Of a DNA stretch of 14,247 nucleotides, positions 5,620 through 13,149 are shown one piece after another. The position numbers and the translations under genes were made by a program. This DNA is from Moorella sp. UBA4076 (GTDB taxonomy: Bacteria > Bacillota > DSM-521 > Neomoorellales > Neomoorellaceae). The number at the start of each line of letters is the position of its first letter. The first letter of the stretch is position 1. The notes beneath the pieces are model-generated. The model was not told where the DNA came from and did not search any database. It saw only the letters and a program-made list of their open reading frames with translations. The stretch covers positions 8,122-22,368 of the forward strand of contig DFYS01000062.1 in assembly GCA_002383405.1 (NCBI GenBank), given 5' to 3'.

Positions 5620-8600
5620 TTAGCCTTCAGCCAGCTTCTTGTATTGTTCCAGCCTGGCTTTAGCGTCGGCTTCGGCTTTGGCGAAGAGTTCCTCGGCCTT
5701 CTCCGGGAACTGCTGCTGCAGGGAGGTGTAACGGATCTCGCCCATCAGGAAGTCGCGGAAGCTGGCTTTGGGGGCCTTGTAATCGAGGATGAAGGGGTTC
5801 TTGCCTTCCTGGACCAGATCGGGGTTGTAACGGTACAGGGGCCAGTAACCGGTTTCGACCGCTTTTTTGGCTTCCAGCTGGCTATGGCTCATGTTGATAC
5901 CGTGGTTAATACACGGGGCATAGGCGATTATCAGGGAGGGGCCTTCGTATTTCTCAGCCTCGGTCAGGGCCTTCAACAGCTGGGCGTGGCTGGCGCCCAT
6001 GGCTACCGAAGCCACATAGACATAGCCGTAGGACATGGCCATCAGGCCCAGGTCCTTCTTCTTGGTATTTTTACCGGCGGCGGCGAAGCGGGCGACGGCC
6101 CCGGTCTGGGTGGCCTTGGAGGATTGGCCGCCGGTGTTGGAGTAGACCTCGGTATCCAGCACCAGGATGTTGACATTGGCGCCGATGGCCAGGACATGGT
6201 CCAGGCCGCCGTAACCGATGTCGTAAGCCCAGCCGTCGCCGCCGATGATCCAGATGGATTTCCGGGTCAGGTAATCCTGCTGCCGTTCGATATCCCGGAG
6301 CAGGTCCTTAAGCTGATCCGCAGCGCTGGCGAGCTCTTGCGGCAGCAGGGCTTTAATTCTGTCACCGAATTCCCGCGAGCGGCCGGCGTCTTCCCTGCCG
6401 GCCAGCCAGCCTTCGCAGGCCGCCTTAAAGGCGTCGCTGACGGGTGCTTCCAGGACGCGGGTGACGGCGTCGGCCAGTTCGTCGCGGCGCCGGGCTACGG
6501 CCAGGCTCATGCCGAAGCCGAACTCGGCGTTATCCTCGAAGAGGGAGCTGGCCCAGGCCGGGCCATGTCCCTGGCGATTGACGGTGTAGGGGCAGACCGG
6601 CGCGCTGCCGCCCCAGATGGAGGAACAGCCGGTGGCATTGGCGATTAGCATGCGGTCCCCGAAGAGCTGGGTGACGAGCTTGACATAAGGCGTCTCGCCG
6701 CAACCGGCGCAGGCGCCGGAGAACTCCAGCAGGGGCGGGCGGAACTGGCTGCCTTTAACAGTAGCCGGGTTGAAGTTGACCGGCACCTCCGGCAGCTGTT
6801 CGGCGAACTTGAAGTTCTCGTTTTCCACGGCCACTACTTCATCCAGGGGTACCATGGTCAGGGCTTTAACCTTGGCCGGGCAGACGTCGACACAGTTGCC
6901 GCAGCCGGTGCAATCCAGGGGCGATATCTGGATACGGAACTTGAGGCCGGCTGCCTCCTTACCGATGGCGTCCCTGGTAACAAAGGCTGCCGGGGCACCC
7001 TTCAGGTCTGCTGGCCTGGCCAGGTAGGGCCGGATGACGGCATGGGGGCAGACCAGTGAGCACTGGTTGCACTGGATGCAGTTTTCGGGCTGCCACTGGG
7101 GAACCTCAACGGCAACACCCCGTTTTTCGTATTTGGTGGTCCCGGTAGGGAAAACGCCGTCGGGGGTAAAGGTGCTGACCGGCAGCTGGTCGCCCTTCAG
7201 GGCCATGATGGGCCTGACAACTTTACTGACAAATTCCGGTTCGTCGACTGCGGTGGCCGCCGCCGCATCCAGGGCTTCAGCCCAGGAGGCCGGGTATTTA
7301 ATCTCTTCCAGGCCTTCCAGGGCGCGGTCGACGGCGGCCAGGTTCATATTGACGATGCGCTCGCCTTTCTTGCCGTAGGTCTTAACGATGGCATCTTTAA
7401 TATACTTGATGGCGTCGTCCACGGGGATGACATCAGCGATCTTGAAGAAGGCCACCTGCATGATAACGTTGATGCGGCCGCCCAGGCCGACTTCATGGGC
7501 GACTTTAATGGCATCGATGTTGAAGAAGCGCAGCTTTTTAGCGGCGATGGCCCGCTTCATGGCTGCCGGCAGACGGCTGTCCATCTCGGCGGCGCTCCAG
7601 GGCGAATTGAGGAGGAAGATGCCGCCGGCCTTGATGCCTTCCAGCAGGTCATAACGGGTGACATAGGAAGGGTTATGGCAGGCGATAAGGTCCGCCTGGT
7701 CGACTAAATAAGGAGACTGGATGGGCTGGGCGCCAAAGCGCAGGTGGGAGATGGTGACCCCGCCCGATTTTTTGGCGTCATACTCAAAGTAGCCTTGAGC
7801 ATAAAGGTCGGTATGATCGCTAATAATCTTAATGGAGTTCTTATTGGCGCCGACGGTGCCGTCGGAACCCAGGCCGAAGAACTTGGCGCGGAAGGTTCCT
7901 TTGGGCGCCGTATCGATAGCTTCTTTAATCTTCAGGGAGGTGTGGGTAACGTCATCGGTAATTCCGACAGTGAAATGGTTTTGGGGTGCGGCTGCCGCCA
8001 GATTGTCAAAGACGGCTTTGACCATGGACGGCGAGAACTCTTTGGAACCGAGGCCGTAACGACCGCCGACCACCGCGATAGCGCGGTCATTCTCTACCAG
8101 GACGGTTCGCACATCCTCATAAAGGGGCTCGCCGGCGGCGCCGGGCTCCTTGGTACGGTCAAGGACGGCAAGGCGCTGTACGGAAGCCGGTAAAGCCTCC
8201 AGGAAGGCTTCAGCAGCGAAGGGCCGGAAGAGGCGAACTTTGATCAGGCCGACCTTTTCGCCTTTGGCGACCAGGTGGTTGACCGTTTCTTCGATAACGT
8301 CGCAGGCCGAGCCCATCGCCATGATCACCCGTTCGGCGTCCGGGGCGCCGGCATAATCAAAGAGGTGGTAACGACGGCCGGTAAGGGCGCCGACCTGTTC
8401 CATAGCCCGGGCGACGATGGCCGGTGTGGCCAGGTAGTAGGGGTTGGCGGCTTCCCGTTGCTGGAAAAAGATGTCCGGGTTCTGGGCCGTACCCCGCTGG
8501 TGGGGGTGCTCCGGGTTCAGGGCGCGGGCGCGGAAGGCGTGAATGCTTTCCCAGTCGACCAGTTTGGCCATGTCTTCGTAATCGATGACCTCGATCTTTT

Positions 8601-9135
8601 GCACCTCGTGGGAGATACGGAAGCCTTCGAAGAAATGAACAAAGGGTACGCGCGCCTTCAGGGTGGCCAGGTGGGCGACCAGGGCCAGGTCCATGACTTC
8701 CTGTACCGACGCCGAAGCCAGCATGGCAAAGCCTGTCTGCCGGGCGGCCATGATATCAGCGTGGTCGCCGAAAATGGAGAGGGCATGGGTGGAGAGGGCG
8801 CGGGCGGTGACATGGAAGACACAGGGCAGCAATTCACCGGCGATCTTGTACATATTGGGGATCATCAGCAATAAGCCCTGGGAGGCCGTAAAGGTAGTCG
8901 TCAAAGCGCCTGCCGCCAGGGAACCGTGGACGGCGCCGGCAGCTCCTGCTTCGGACTGCATTTCAATAACCTGCAGGGTTTTACCAAAGATGTTCTGGCG
9001 ACCGTGGGCGGCCCACTCATCAGCCAGCTCGGCCATGGTCGAAGAGGGCGTGATAGGATAAATCGTCGCCACTTCCGACATGGCGTAGGCTACATGGGCG
9101 GCTGCCGTGTTACCATCAAAGGGTTGCTTGGACAT
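5620..9135 (-). CDS. nifJ: Pyruvate:ferredoxin oxidoreductase, single-chain homodimeric type
   Basis: 1171 aa. It oxidises pyruvate with CoA to acetyl-CoA, CO2 and two reduced ferredoxins, and can run in reverse in acetogens, joining the Wood-Ljungdahl pathway to biosynthesis. All parts are present in order: the pyruvate-binding domain with YPITPSS near the N-terminus, domain II, a gamma-like CoA-binding domain with FFGLGSDGTVGANKNSIK, two ferredoxin-like [4Fe-4S] motifs (CIQCNQCSLVCP near 686 and CTGCGNCVDVCP near 742), and the thiamine-diphosphate domain. That domain holds the proximal-cluster cysteines (CAGC near 809, CSSIW near 837, and CINHG near 1075) and GDGWAYDIGYGG. I start at the second ATG (9135): AAGGAG (9151-9146) is 10 nt away, against 1 nt from the ATG at 9144. 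The start also gives the length I recall for the Moorella enzyme. The gene is monocistronic; the alternative symbol is por. Confidence 0.97.
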   Translation of the reverse strand: MSKQPFDGNTAAAHVAYAMSEVATIYPITPSSTMAELADEWAAHGRQNIFGKTLQVIEMQSEAGAAGAVHGSLAAGALTTTFTASQGLLLMIPNMYKIAGELLPCVFHVTARALSTHALSIFGDHADIMAARQTGFAMLASASVQEVMDLALVAHLATLKARVPFVHFFEGFRISHEVQKIEVIDYEDMAKLVDWESIHAFRARALNPEHPHQRGTAQNPDIFFQQREAANPYYLATPAIVARAMEQVGALTGRRYHLFDYAGAPDAERVIMAMGSACDVIEETVNHLVAKGEKVGLIKVRLFRPFAAEAFLEALPASVQRLAVLDRTKEPGAAGEPLYEDVRTVLVENDRAIAVVGGRYGLGSKEFSPSMVKAVFDNLAAAAPQNHFTVGITDDVTHTSLKIKEAIDTAPKGTFRAKFFGLGSDGTVGANKNSIKIISDHTDLYAQGYFEYDAKKSGGVTISHLRFGAQPIQSPYLVDQADLIACHNPSYVTRYDLLEGIKAGGIFLLNSPWSAAEMDSRLPAAMKRAIAAKKLRFFNIDAIKVAHEVGLGGRINVIMQVAFFKIADVIPVDDAIKYIKDAIVKTYGKKGERIVNMNLAAVDRALEGLEEIKYPASWAEALDAAAATAVDEPEFVSKVVRPIMALKGDQLPVSTFTPDGVFPTGTTKYEKRGVAVEVPQWQPENCIQCNQCSLVCPHAVIRPYLARPADLKGAPAAFVTRDAIGKEAAGLKFRIQISPLDCTGCGNCVDVCPAKVKALTMVPLDEVVAVENENFKFAEQLPEVPVNFNPATVKGSQFRPPLLEFSGACAGCGETPYVKLVTQLFGDRMLIANATGCSSIWGGSAPVCPYTVNRQGHGPAWASSLFEDNAEFGFGMSLAVARRRDELADAVTRVLEAPVSDAFKAACEGWLAGREDAGRSREFGDRIKALLPQELASAADQLKDLLRDIERQQDYLTRKSIWIIGGDGWAYDIGYGGLDHVLAIGANVNILVLDTEVYSNTGGQSSKATQTGAVARFAAAGKNTKKKDLGLMAMSYGYVYVASVAMGASHAQLLKALTEAEKYEGPSLIIAYAPCINHGINMSHSQLEAKKAVETGYWPLYRYNPDLVQEGKNPFILDYKAPKASFRDFLMGEIRYTSLQQQFPEKAEELFAKAEADAKARLEQYKKLAEG

Positions 9136-9197
9136 AGTGGACATTCTCCTTCACTATTAAATTTTGCTATATCCCTTATCCCTATGCTGCCTATATT

Positions 9198-9226
9198 AAT
9201 CTATCATTTGCTGCTATAATGGTCAA
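9198..9226 (-). promoter_or_regulatory. Promoter of the PFOR gene
   Basis: On the minus strand TTGACC (9226-9221), 17 bp, then TAGATT (9203-9198) preceded by TGA, an extended -10 (TGnTAnnnT). The leader to the start codon is about 55 nt and AT-rich. Confidence 0.65.
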
Positions 9227-9239
9227 TACCAGGTATTCA
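9223..9239. promoter_or_regulatory. Palindrome over the PFOR -35, possible operator
   Basis: TCAATACC-A-GGTATTCA is a 17-nt near-perfect palindrome with one mismatched pair (AATACC-A-GGTATT core). It overlaps the -35 hexamer of the PFOR promoter, where a repressor would block polymerase. It does not fit the Rex consensus as I know it. Confidence 0.45.
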
Positions 9240-9303
9240 ATACACAAGATACATACATGTTGGAATAGGGAGAAATAAGCAAAAAGCCGGGAGAAGAAAA
9301 ATA

Positions 9304-9333
9304 TTGTCAGCCACCCGAAACAAGTGGTAAATT
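9304..9333 (+). promoter_or_regulatory. Weak promoter before the small broken coiled-coil gene
   Basis: TTGTCA (9304-9309), 18 bp and TAAATT (9328-9333), followed by nine consecutive G (9342-9350) and then the ribosome-binding site. Only a moderate match. Confidence 0.35.
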
Positions 9334-9363
9334 ATGCTTAAGGGGGGGGGAGGGGTGGTAGCA

Positions 9364-9731
9364 ATGGCCGAAGAAATCAAACAGGAACTTGAACGCGGCC
9401 AAAAGGAAGTAGCGGCCGGTCACGAAGGAAAGCTAAAGCCTACCGGGGCCTACCTGCTGACGGAAAGGATGGCCGACTTAAAGCTCGACCTGCAACGGTA
9501 ATTAACGGGAATTAAGCAGGAAATAGGCGGGCTGCGCCAGGAAATGAAAGAGGGAATAGGCTGCCTTGACAGCATAATAGACAGACAGGCGTCTTACGCC
9601 AGGAAACAAGAGAAGATATAAGGCATCTTGATAGCAAATTAGATAACAACGTATGGTGGTCAAGAAGCATATTTTTCGGCATAATAATAGGTACAGCAAC
9701 CATTGTGATTACAATTATCTTTACAGTTTAG
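9364..9731 (+). pseudogene. Disrupted small coiled-coil protein with C-terminal membrane anchor
   Basis: The ATG at 9364 has a good G-rich Shine-Dalgarno site (AGGGGTGG, 9351-9358). Forty-five codons (MAEEIKQELERGQ...) run to a TAA at 9499-9501. The same frame then continues with like-minded sequence (LTGIKQEIGGLRQEMKEGIG..LDSIIDRQ) to a TAA at 9619. Near 9585-9600 the sense moves to another frame, which reads LRQETREDIRHLDSKLDNN, VWWSRS and a hydrophobic helix (about 9669-9728) before TAG at 9729. LRQEMKEGIGCLDSIIDRQ and LRQETREDIRHLDSKLDNN are recognisable repeats of each other, so the frames belong to one ancestral gene of about 120 codons with one nonsense and one frameshift lesion. It resembles small bacterial proteins with a heptad-repeat body and a tail anchor; no function is known. 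The 45-aa first part could still be translated. Confidence 0.6.
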
Positions 9732-9736
9732 CAAGC

Positions 9737-9765
9737 AATCCGGCTGCAGGCCGGATTTTATTATT
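9737..9765 (+). terminator. Terminator of the broken coiled-coil gene
   Basis: AATCCGGC (9737-9744) pairs with GCCGGATT (9750-9757) around a TGCAG loop, followed by TTATTATTT. It lies 5 nt after the TAG that ends the membrane-anchor frame, which supports that frame as the true 3' end of the gene. Confidence 0.8.
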
Positions 9766-9775
9766 TACGGGGGGC

Positions 9776-11077
9776 TCAGGGTCCGGTATCGATAGCATCA
9801 ATACGCCAGCCCGTAGTGGGTGTTTCCCGTCGCAGGGTGATAAAGCGGATATGGCGACCGCTGTCGTAGGTAATCAGCCGGCGGACGTTGATATCCAATT
9901 CGACCACATATTTTCTGATGTCGGGCGCTTCCGCTTCCGGTCCCTGGTAGGGCTGGATACGGTTTATTTTCGCCCGCGTAATGTTGTTGATCTCGTTGTC
10001 GTCGATGGTGGCATAGGAGTAGTTGTAGAGGCGGTTATTGTCCATATTGCTGAACAGATAAGTCATCAAGCGCCGCCGGGTTTCGGCAGCATGGGCTGTA
10101 CGCGGGTCGTTGTTACTGATAGCCTCGTAGTAAGTTTCGATAACCTTCTCCGGGGACATCGCGCTGATCAGCTTTTCCTGCGGGTTTTTGTGGTTGATGT
10201 ACTGGTCCACCCATTCCCCCCAGCTTTTACCGGTGATTTCCTCCAGGCGCCGGCCTTTGAGGGAACAGGCCAGCGCCTCATGGCGGCCGGCGTCCAGCCA
10301 GGCGCCGATTATTTTGGTGCCGTCTTTAACGATGACCGCCCGGTTGGCATCCTGGCGGGGGGCCATAAAAGGCGGCAGGGGCTCCTCGATCTTGTACAGG
10401 TTGACCGTCACATTTTTGCCCAGGTACGGCTTGAGGTCGAGGCCGGCGTCAAGGCTGAGTTCATTATTATAAGCGTAGTACAGGGGTACAGGGTATTCCC
10501 CGGATTCGTGCATCAACCGGTCGGGCAGGCGGCCGGTATAGCTTTTAATGCGATAGAAAACAGTCCAGCCATACTGTTTTAAAAAAGCCGCGTCAGCCGG
10601 GTCGATTTCACTGGAAGCCTCAGGGTAATCACTCAGGGTGGCCAATTTAGCGACAAATTCAGCCGGGATCTGGTGCCAGCCGTCCTCCAGCTGCAGGTAA
10701 CCGGGGGCGTTGTCCCCGTAGATATAAGGGTCGCGGTGCCAGTAAGGGTATTGCTTGCTGGTGACGGTGGCACCGTCGCGGGTGTATTTAAACACCAGAT
10801 AATCCTTACTTCCCTGCCACGTTTCGGCTGGCGGCTCGACTTCGGGCAGGGGGCCGAGCAGGCTTAAAAAGCGCCGTGCCAGCTGCTTGTCAACCAGGTT
10901 GACGACCGGGGGGGGTTCAGCGCCCGCCTGGCCGGCATGGTATTCCAGAGCGACAATCTGGTCTTTGAAGTCATTAAAAGTGACTGCTGCCGCACCGGTT
11001 GCGTCCTGGTTGCGGCAGCCGGCTATATTCGGGGTTATTATCAGGATGAGCAGCAAAACAAGCCAATGCCTGGTCAT
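9776..11077 (-). CDS. Lipoprotein of unknown function (DUF4830/DUF4829-like regions)
   Basis: 433 aa. A short signal sequence (MTRHW, then a hydrophobic core LVLLLILIITP) ends in a lipobox IAGC, with Cys21 the lipidated residue, so the mature protein sits on the outer face of the membrane. The central part contains DAAFLKQYGWTVFYRIKSYTG, which resembles DUF4830 proteins. The C-terminal part (from about PEKVIETYYEAISNNDP) looks like an NTF2-type DUF4829 region, in which helices are followed by strands rich in charged residues. Neither domain has a known activity, and assignments are from memory. I start at the ATG at 11077: AGGGGAG lies 7 nt before it, while the upstream in-frame ATG at 11098 overlaps the likely -10 box. 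The gene stands alone on the minus strand; no strong terminator is seen after it. Confidence 0.8.
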   Translation of the reverse strand: MTRHWLVLLLILIITPNIAGCRNQDATGAAAVTFNDFKDQIVALEYHAGQAGAEPPPVVNLVDKQLARRFLSLLGPLPEVEPPAETWQGSKDYLVFKYTRDGATVTSKQYPYWHRDPYIYGDNAPGYLQLEDGWHQIPAEFVAKLATLSDYPEASSEIDPADAAFLKQYGWTVFYRIKSYTGRLPDRLMHESGEYPVPLYYAYNNELSLDAGLDLKPYLGKNVTVNLYKIEEPLPPFMAPRQDANRAVIVKDGTKIIGAWLDAGRHEALACSLKGRRLEEITGKSWGEWVDQYINHKNPQEKLISAMSPEKVIETYYEAISNNDPRTAHAAETRRRLMTYLFSNMDNNRLYNYSYATIDDNEINNITRAKINRIQPYQGPEAEAPDIRKYVVELDINVRRLITYDSGRHIRFITLRRETPTTGWRIDAIDTGP

Positions 11078-11096
11078 ACACAATTCTCCCCTCGAC

Positions 11097-11127
11097 ATTA
11101 TATCAGGGCCTAACCCGGCATAGCCGG
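11097..11127 (-). promoter_or_regulatory. Extended -10 promoter of the lipoprotein gene with palindrome at -35
   Basis: On the minus strand TGATATAAT (TATAAT at 11102-11097) is a perfect extended -10. There is no good -35; the 13-nt palindrome CCGGC-ATA-GCCGG at 11115-11127 covers that position and could be an operator. Confidence 0.5.
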
Positions 11128-11809
11128 AACCAAAATCCCGCCGCGATATTTTTTTCTATTTTGGCGGAGACGTTCGGATTTGAGGGATTAAAATAGATGC
11201 GAGATGTGAGAGTTGGGATGCCTGTCGAAACTGGCTGCACCAGTTGCGGGCCGAAATCTGCTTGCTCGTACTCCCTTAAATATAATAGACGTTTTATATC
11301 ATGCTCAGGTTCCCGGGGAAGGGCCCCGGCGCTAAAAAATCTCCCTGTAGTTATTTTACACCCGATGCCGCAGGGTGCAAATACTATTTTTATTATTCCC
11401 CCCGCTGCCGGAAAAGTAATCCTTGACCAGTTTCACTGTTGAACTTACAATTAGATCAGATATAAGGGCGAGAAGTGGCGCCTGAAGGGGACCTGCATCA
11501 CCACAAGCACAGTAGAGAAGAACGCCATTTTCATAGTAATGATTCCCCTGCAAAAACCCCTTTGCTATCGTTCTGGTGGAGGAAGCTTACTGCTCCAGGC
11601 CCGAAAATCAAGCTAATTTGGGTGCTGTGATCGCAGAATGATTATATTCCACGGTCCTAAATGGGGGCTGATAGTATGGTAACAACCAGAAAAAGGCTTT
11701 TTGCAGCAAAATCATAGTAATTATTACGTTGGTAATTGGCCCGGGTGGTTTTACCCGGGTCAAAAATGTTGAAGATAGGGGTGGTTATACATAATTATCA
11801 TAATCAATC
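11128..11809. other. Gene-poor stretch, no supportable CDS
   Basis: About 680 nt with only short, composition-atypical open frames and no start with convincing ribosome-binding site plus protein character. Visible structure: small hairpins at 11229-11245 (AACTGG/CCAGTT) and 11313-11329 (CCGGGG/CCCCGG), a palindrome GTAATTATTAC at 11717-11727, and a stem CCCGGGT/ACCCGGG at 11740-11759 without a T tract. The composition is more AT-rich and irregular than in neighbouring genes, as in decayed DNA or an untranslated regulatory region. Confidence 0.5.
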
Positions 11810-11839
11810 TTGCTTGTTTTTCCTCAACTACGTTATAAT
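11810..11839 (+). promoter_or_regulatory. Promoter of the response-regulator gene
   Basis: TTGCTT (11810-11815), 18 bp, then a perfect TATAAT (11834-11839). Transcription would begin near 11846, just ahead of the AAGGTGG ribosome-binding site at 11848-11854. Confidence 0.6.
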
Positions 11840-11862
11840 AAGTGCGGAAGGTGGTGGCAGCT

Positions 11863-12543
11863 CTGCCCAAGGTACTAATTGTCGACGATGAACCGGCAAT
11901 CCTGGAACTGGTGGCCTTTAACCTGGAGCAGGCTGGTTTTACTACTCTTACGGCCGCCGACGGCGCCGAAGCCCTGCAAAAAGCAGCAGCCGAAAAGCCG
12001 GACCTCGTTATCCTGGATATCATGCTGCCGCGGGTGGACGGTTTTGAGGTTTGCCGCAGCCTCAGGGCGAAGGGCAATACGCCCATTTTGATGCTGACGG
12101 CCCGCCGGGAAGAGGTCGACCGGGTGCTGGGTCTGGAACTGGGCGCCGACGATTACCTGACCAAACCCTTCAGCCCGCGGGAGCTGGTAGCGCGGGTGCG
12201 GGCGATTTTACGCCGGGCAGCTGAAAACCGGCAGCAAACCGACGGTATCCTGACCTATGGCGACCTGGTTATTAACCCGAATAGCCACGTCGTAACGGTT
12301 AAAGGCCAGCCAGTCGACTTGACTCTGAAGGAGTACCAGCTGCTTTACCTGCTGGCGGAAAACCGCGGCCGGGTTTTCAGTCGCGAAGCCCTGCTGGAAC
12401 GCCTCTGGGAAGGCGAGTATTACGGCGATAGCCGGACTATCGACGTGCATATCCGCCATTTGCGAGAAAAGATTGAAGAAAATCCCAGCAATCCCAATTA
12501 TGTCCTGACCGTCCGCGGGGTGGGATATAAATTCCACGACTAA
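11863..12543 (+). CDS. OmpR/PhoB-family response regulator (orphan)
   Basis: 226 aa if it begins at CTG 11863. The receiver domain has acidic pocket Asp8/Asp9, phosphoacceptor Asp52 (ILDIMLP), Thr79 and Lys101 (YLTKPFS); a winged-helix DNA-binding domain fills about 128-226 (LTLKEYQLL, RTIDVHIRHLREKI, VRGVGYKF). It closely resembles PhoP/WalR-type regulators, so it should bind tandem repeats as a phosphorylated dimer; its stimulus is unknown. The open frame extends to GTG 11842, but that lies upstream of the predicted transcription start. The GTG at 11854 overlaps the Shine-Dalgarno sequence. CTG 11863 has AAGGTGG 8 nt upstream and gives the usual family N-terminus (MPKVLIVDDE). No histidine kinase is adjacent: the next gene, comFB, is convergent. 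Confidence 0.9.
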   Translation: MPKVLIVDDEPAILELVAFNLEQAGFTTLTAADGAEALQKAAAEKPDLVILDIMLPRVDGFEVCRSLRAKGNTPILMLTARREEVDRVLGLELGADDYLTKPFSPRELVARVRAILRRAAENRQQTDGILTYGDLVINPNSHVVTVKGQPVDLTLKEYQLLYLLAENRGRVFSREALLERLWEGEYYGDSRTIDVHIRHLREKIEENPSNPNYVLTVRGVGYKFHD

Positions 12544-12824
12544 ACAGGCTCGTGGCGGGGTGCCTTTTTAACAGTCATCAGGGCGCTGGTGAGGGCGCGG
12601 TAGATATCGGCTCGCGGCTGGGTTTCCAGGAGGGCCACTTTGGAGTAGACGGCCCCCTTTTCGCGGACCACGTAGCGGGGCGGCAGCTGGTTCAAGGCCA
12701 GGGCGGCCATGTCATAGCGGCAGTTACGACAGCGGCAGGCTTGCGGGTCCTGGTCCAGGACCTGGTCCATCAGCTCCCATACCAGGTCCTCCATATAGTT
12801 TTTTAAAAAGATATCGCCGGCCAT
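12540..12824 (-). CDS. comFB: ComFB-family protein (late competence/cyclic-dinucleotide-binding type)
   Basis: 94 aa. Matches the ComFB family: NYMEDLVWELMDQVL at the N-terminus, a cysteine cluster C30-R-C32-RN-C35 followed by YDMAALALNQLPPRYV, and a C-terminal ALTSALMTVKKAP. The family was named from the B. subtilis comF competence operon; some members are reported to bind cyclic dinucleotides, but no such activity can be read here. The three cysteines suggest metal or redox function. I start at ATG 12824, with GGAGGAGG upstream at good distance, not at an upstream in-frame start at 12884. Found alone here, not with comFA/comFC. Its stop codon overlaps that of the convergent response regulator. 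Confidence 0.87.
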   Translation of the reverse strand: MAGDIFLKNYMEDLVWELMDQVLDQDPQACRCRNCRYDMAALALNQLPPRYVVREKGAVYSKVALLETQPRADIYRALTSALMTVKKAPRHEPV

Positions 12825-12871
12825 TGCTGATCCTCCTCCGTATATGAGATATGCGATGGGGGAGGCTGGTA

Positions 12872-12972
12872 GTCCAGCACTCAACCCCGGCTCATTAAAT
12901 CCTTAAGCAGTCTATTACTGATGCTCAGGTTACGCATGAACAAACCTTTATTGCTTGGTTTTAGTGCTGGAC
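12872..12972. repeat. Distant 10-bp inverted repeat between comFB and ispE
   Basis: GTCCAGCACT (12872-12881) and AGTGCTGGAC (12963-12972) are perfect inverted copies 81 bp apart, both followed inward by a near-matching nAA. No flanking duplication is seen, so a transposon origin is not supported; it lies just upstream of comFB. No gene is seen in 12825-13302. Confidence 0.3.
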
Positions 12973-13111
12973 AGGTTGAAGCCTGCCCGCGCTCTTTTTT
13001 CCCCGTTTGCTGGTAACTGTGCCGCCACAGGGGCTCCTTATCTTATTCGCTTTATCTGGCTTTCTTCCTTCTTTTTCCGTGGCGTCCTGTGGAATTATAT
13101 AGTATGATGCC

Positions 13112-13149
13112 GCTGCCGAAAGCCTCTTGCCTCGGCACTTTTCGGCAGC
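13112..13149. other. Strong hairpin upstream of ispE
   Basis: GCTGCCGAAA (13112-13121) pairs with TTTCGGCAGC (13140-13149), with additional inner GCC/GGC pairing. No T tract follows on either strand. It may be a structured leader element, a remnant of a small RNA, or a terminator lacking its tail. Confidence 0.35.

Noticed and set aside
5587..6648. Long open frame (353 codons) on the plus strand
   Set aside because: It lies antisense to PFOR, shows the glycine/valine/glutamine-rich composition of an antisense shadow and has no family resemblance.
9223..9239. Rex-binding site at the PFOR promoter
   Set aside because: The palindrome AATACC-A-GGTATT lacks the TTGTGAA/TTCACAA half-sites known for Rex.
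9653..10582. Open frame of 309 codons on the plus strand
   Set aside because: Mostly antisense to the lipoprotein gene; its start lies inside the broken coiled-coil gene, and the protein has no recognisable motif.
11197..11442. Plus-strand frame of 81 codons
   Set aside because: No convincing ribosome-binding site and unlikely composition, rich in Ser, Cys and Pro.
11356..11553. Minus-strand frame of 65 codons with a partly hydrophobic segment
   Set aside because: TTG start with a badly spaced ribosome-binding site and no family resemblance.
12872..12972. Second MITE defined by the inverted GTCCAGCACT copies
   Set aside because: No target-site duplication at the outer ends and only 10 bp of inverted similarity; kept only as a distant inverted repeat.
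13023..13092. Riboswitch or T-box ahead of ispE or comFB
   Set aside because: Only a 7-bp CCACAGG/CCTGTGG pairing was found; no conserved riboswitch core or T-box motif is recognisable.
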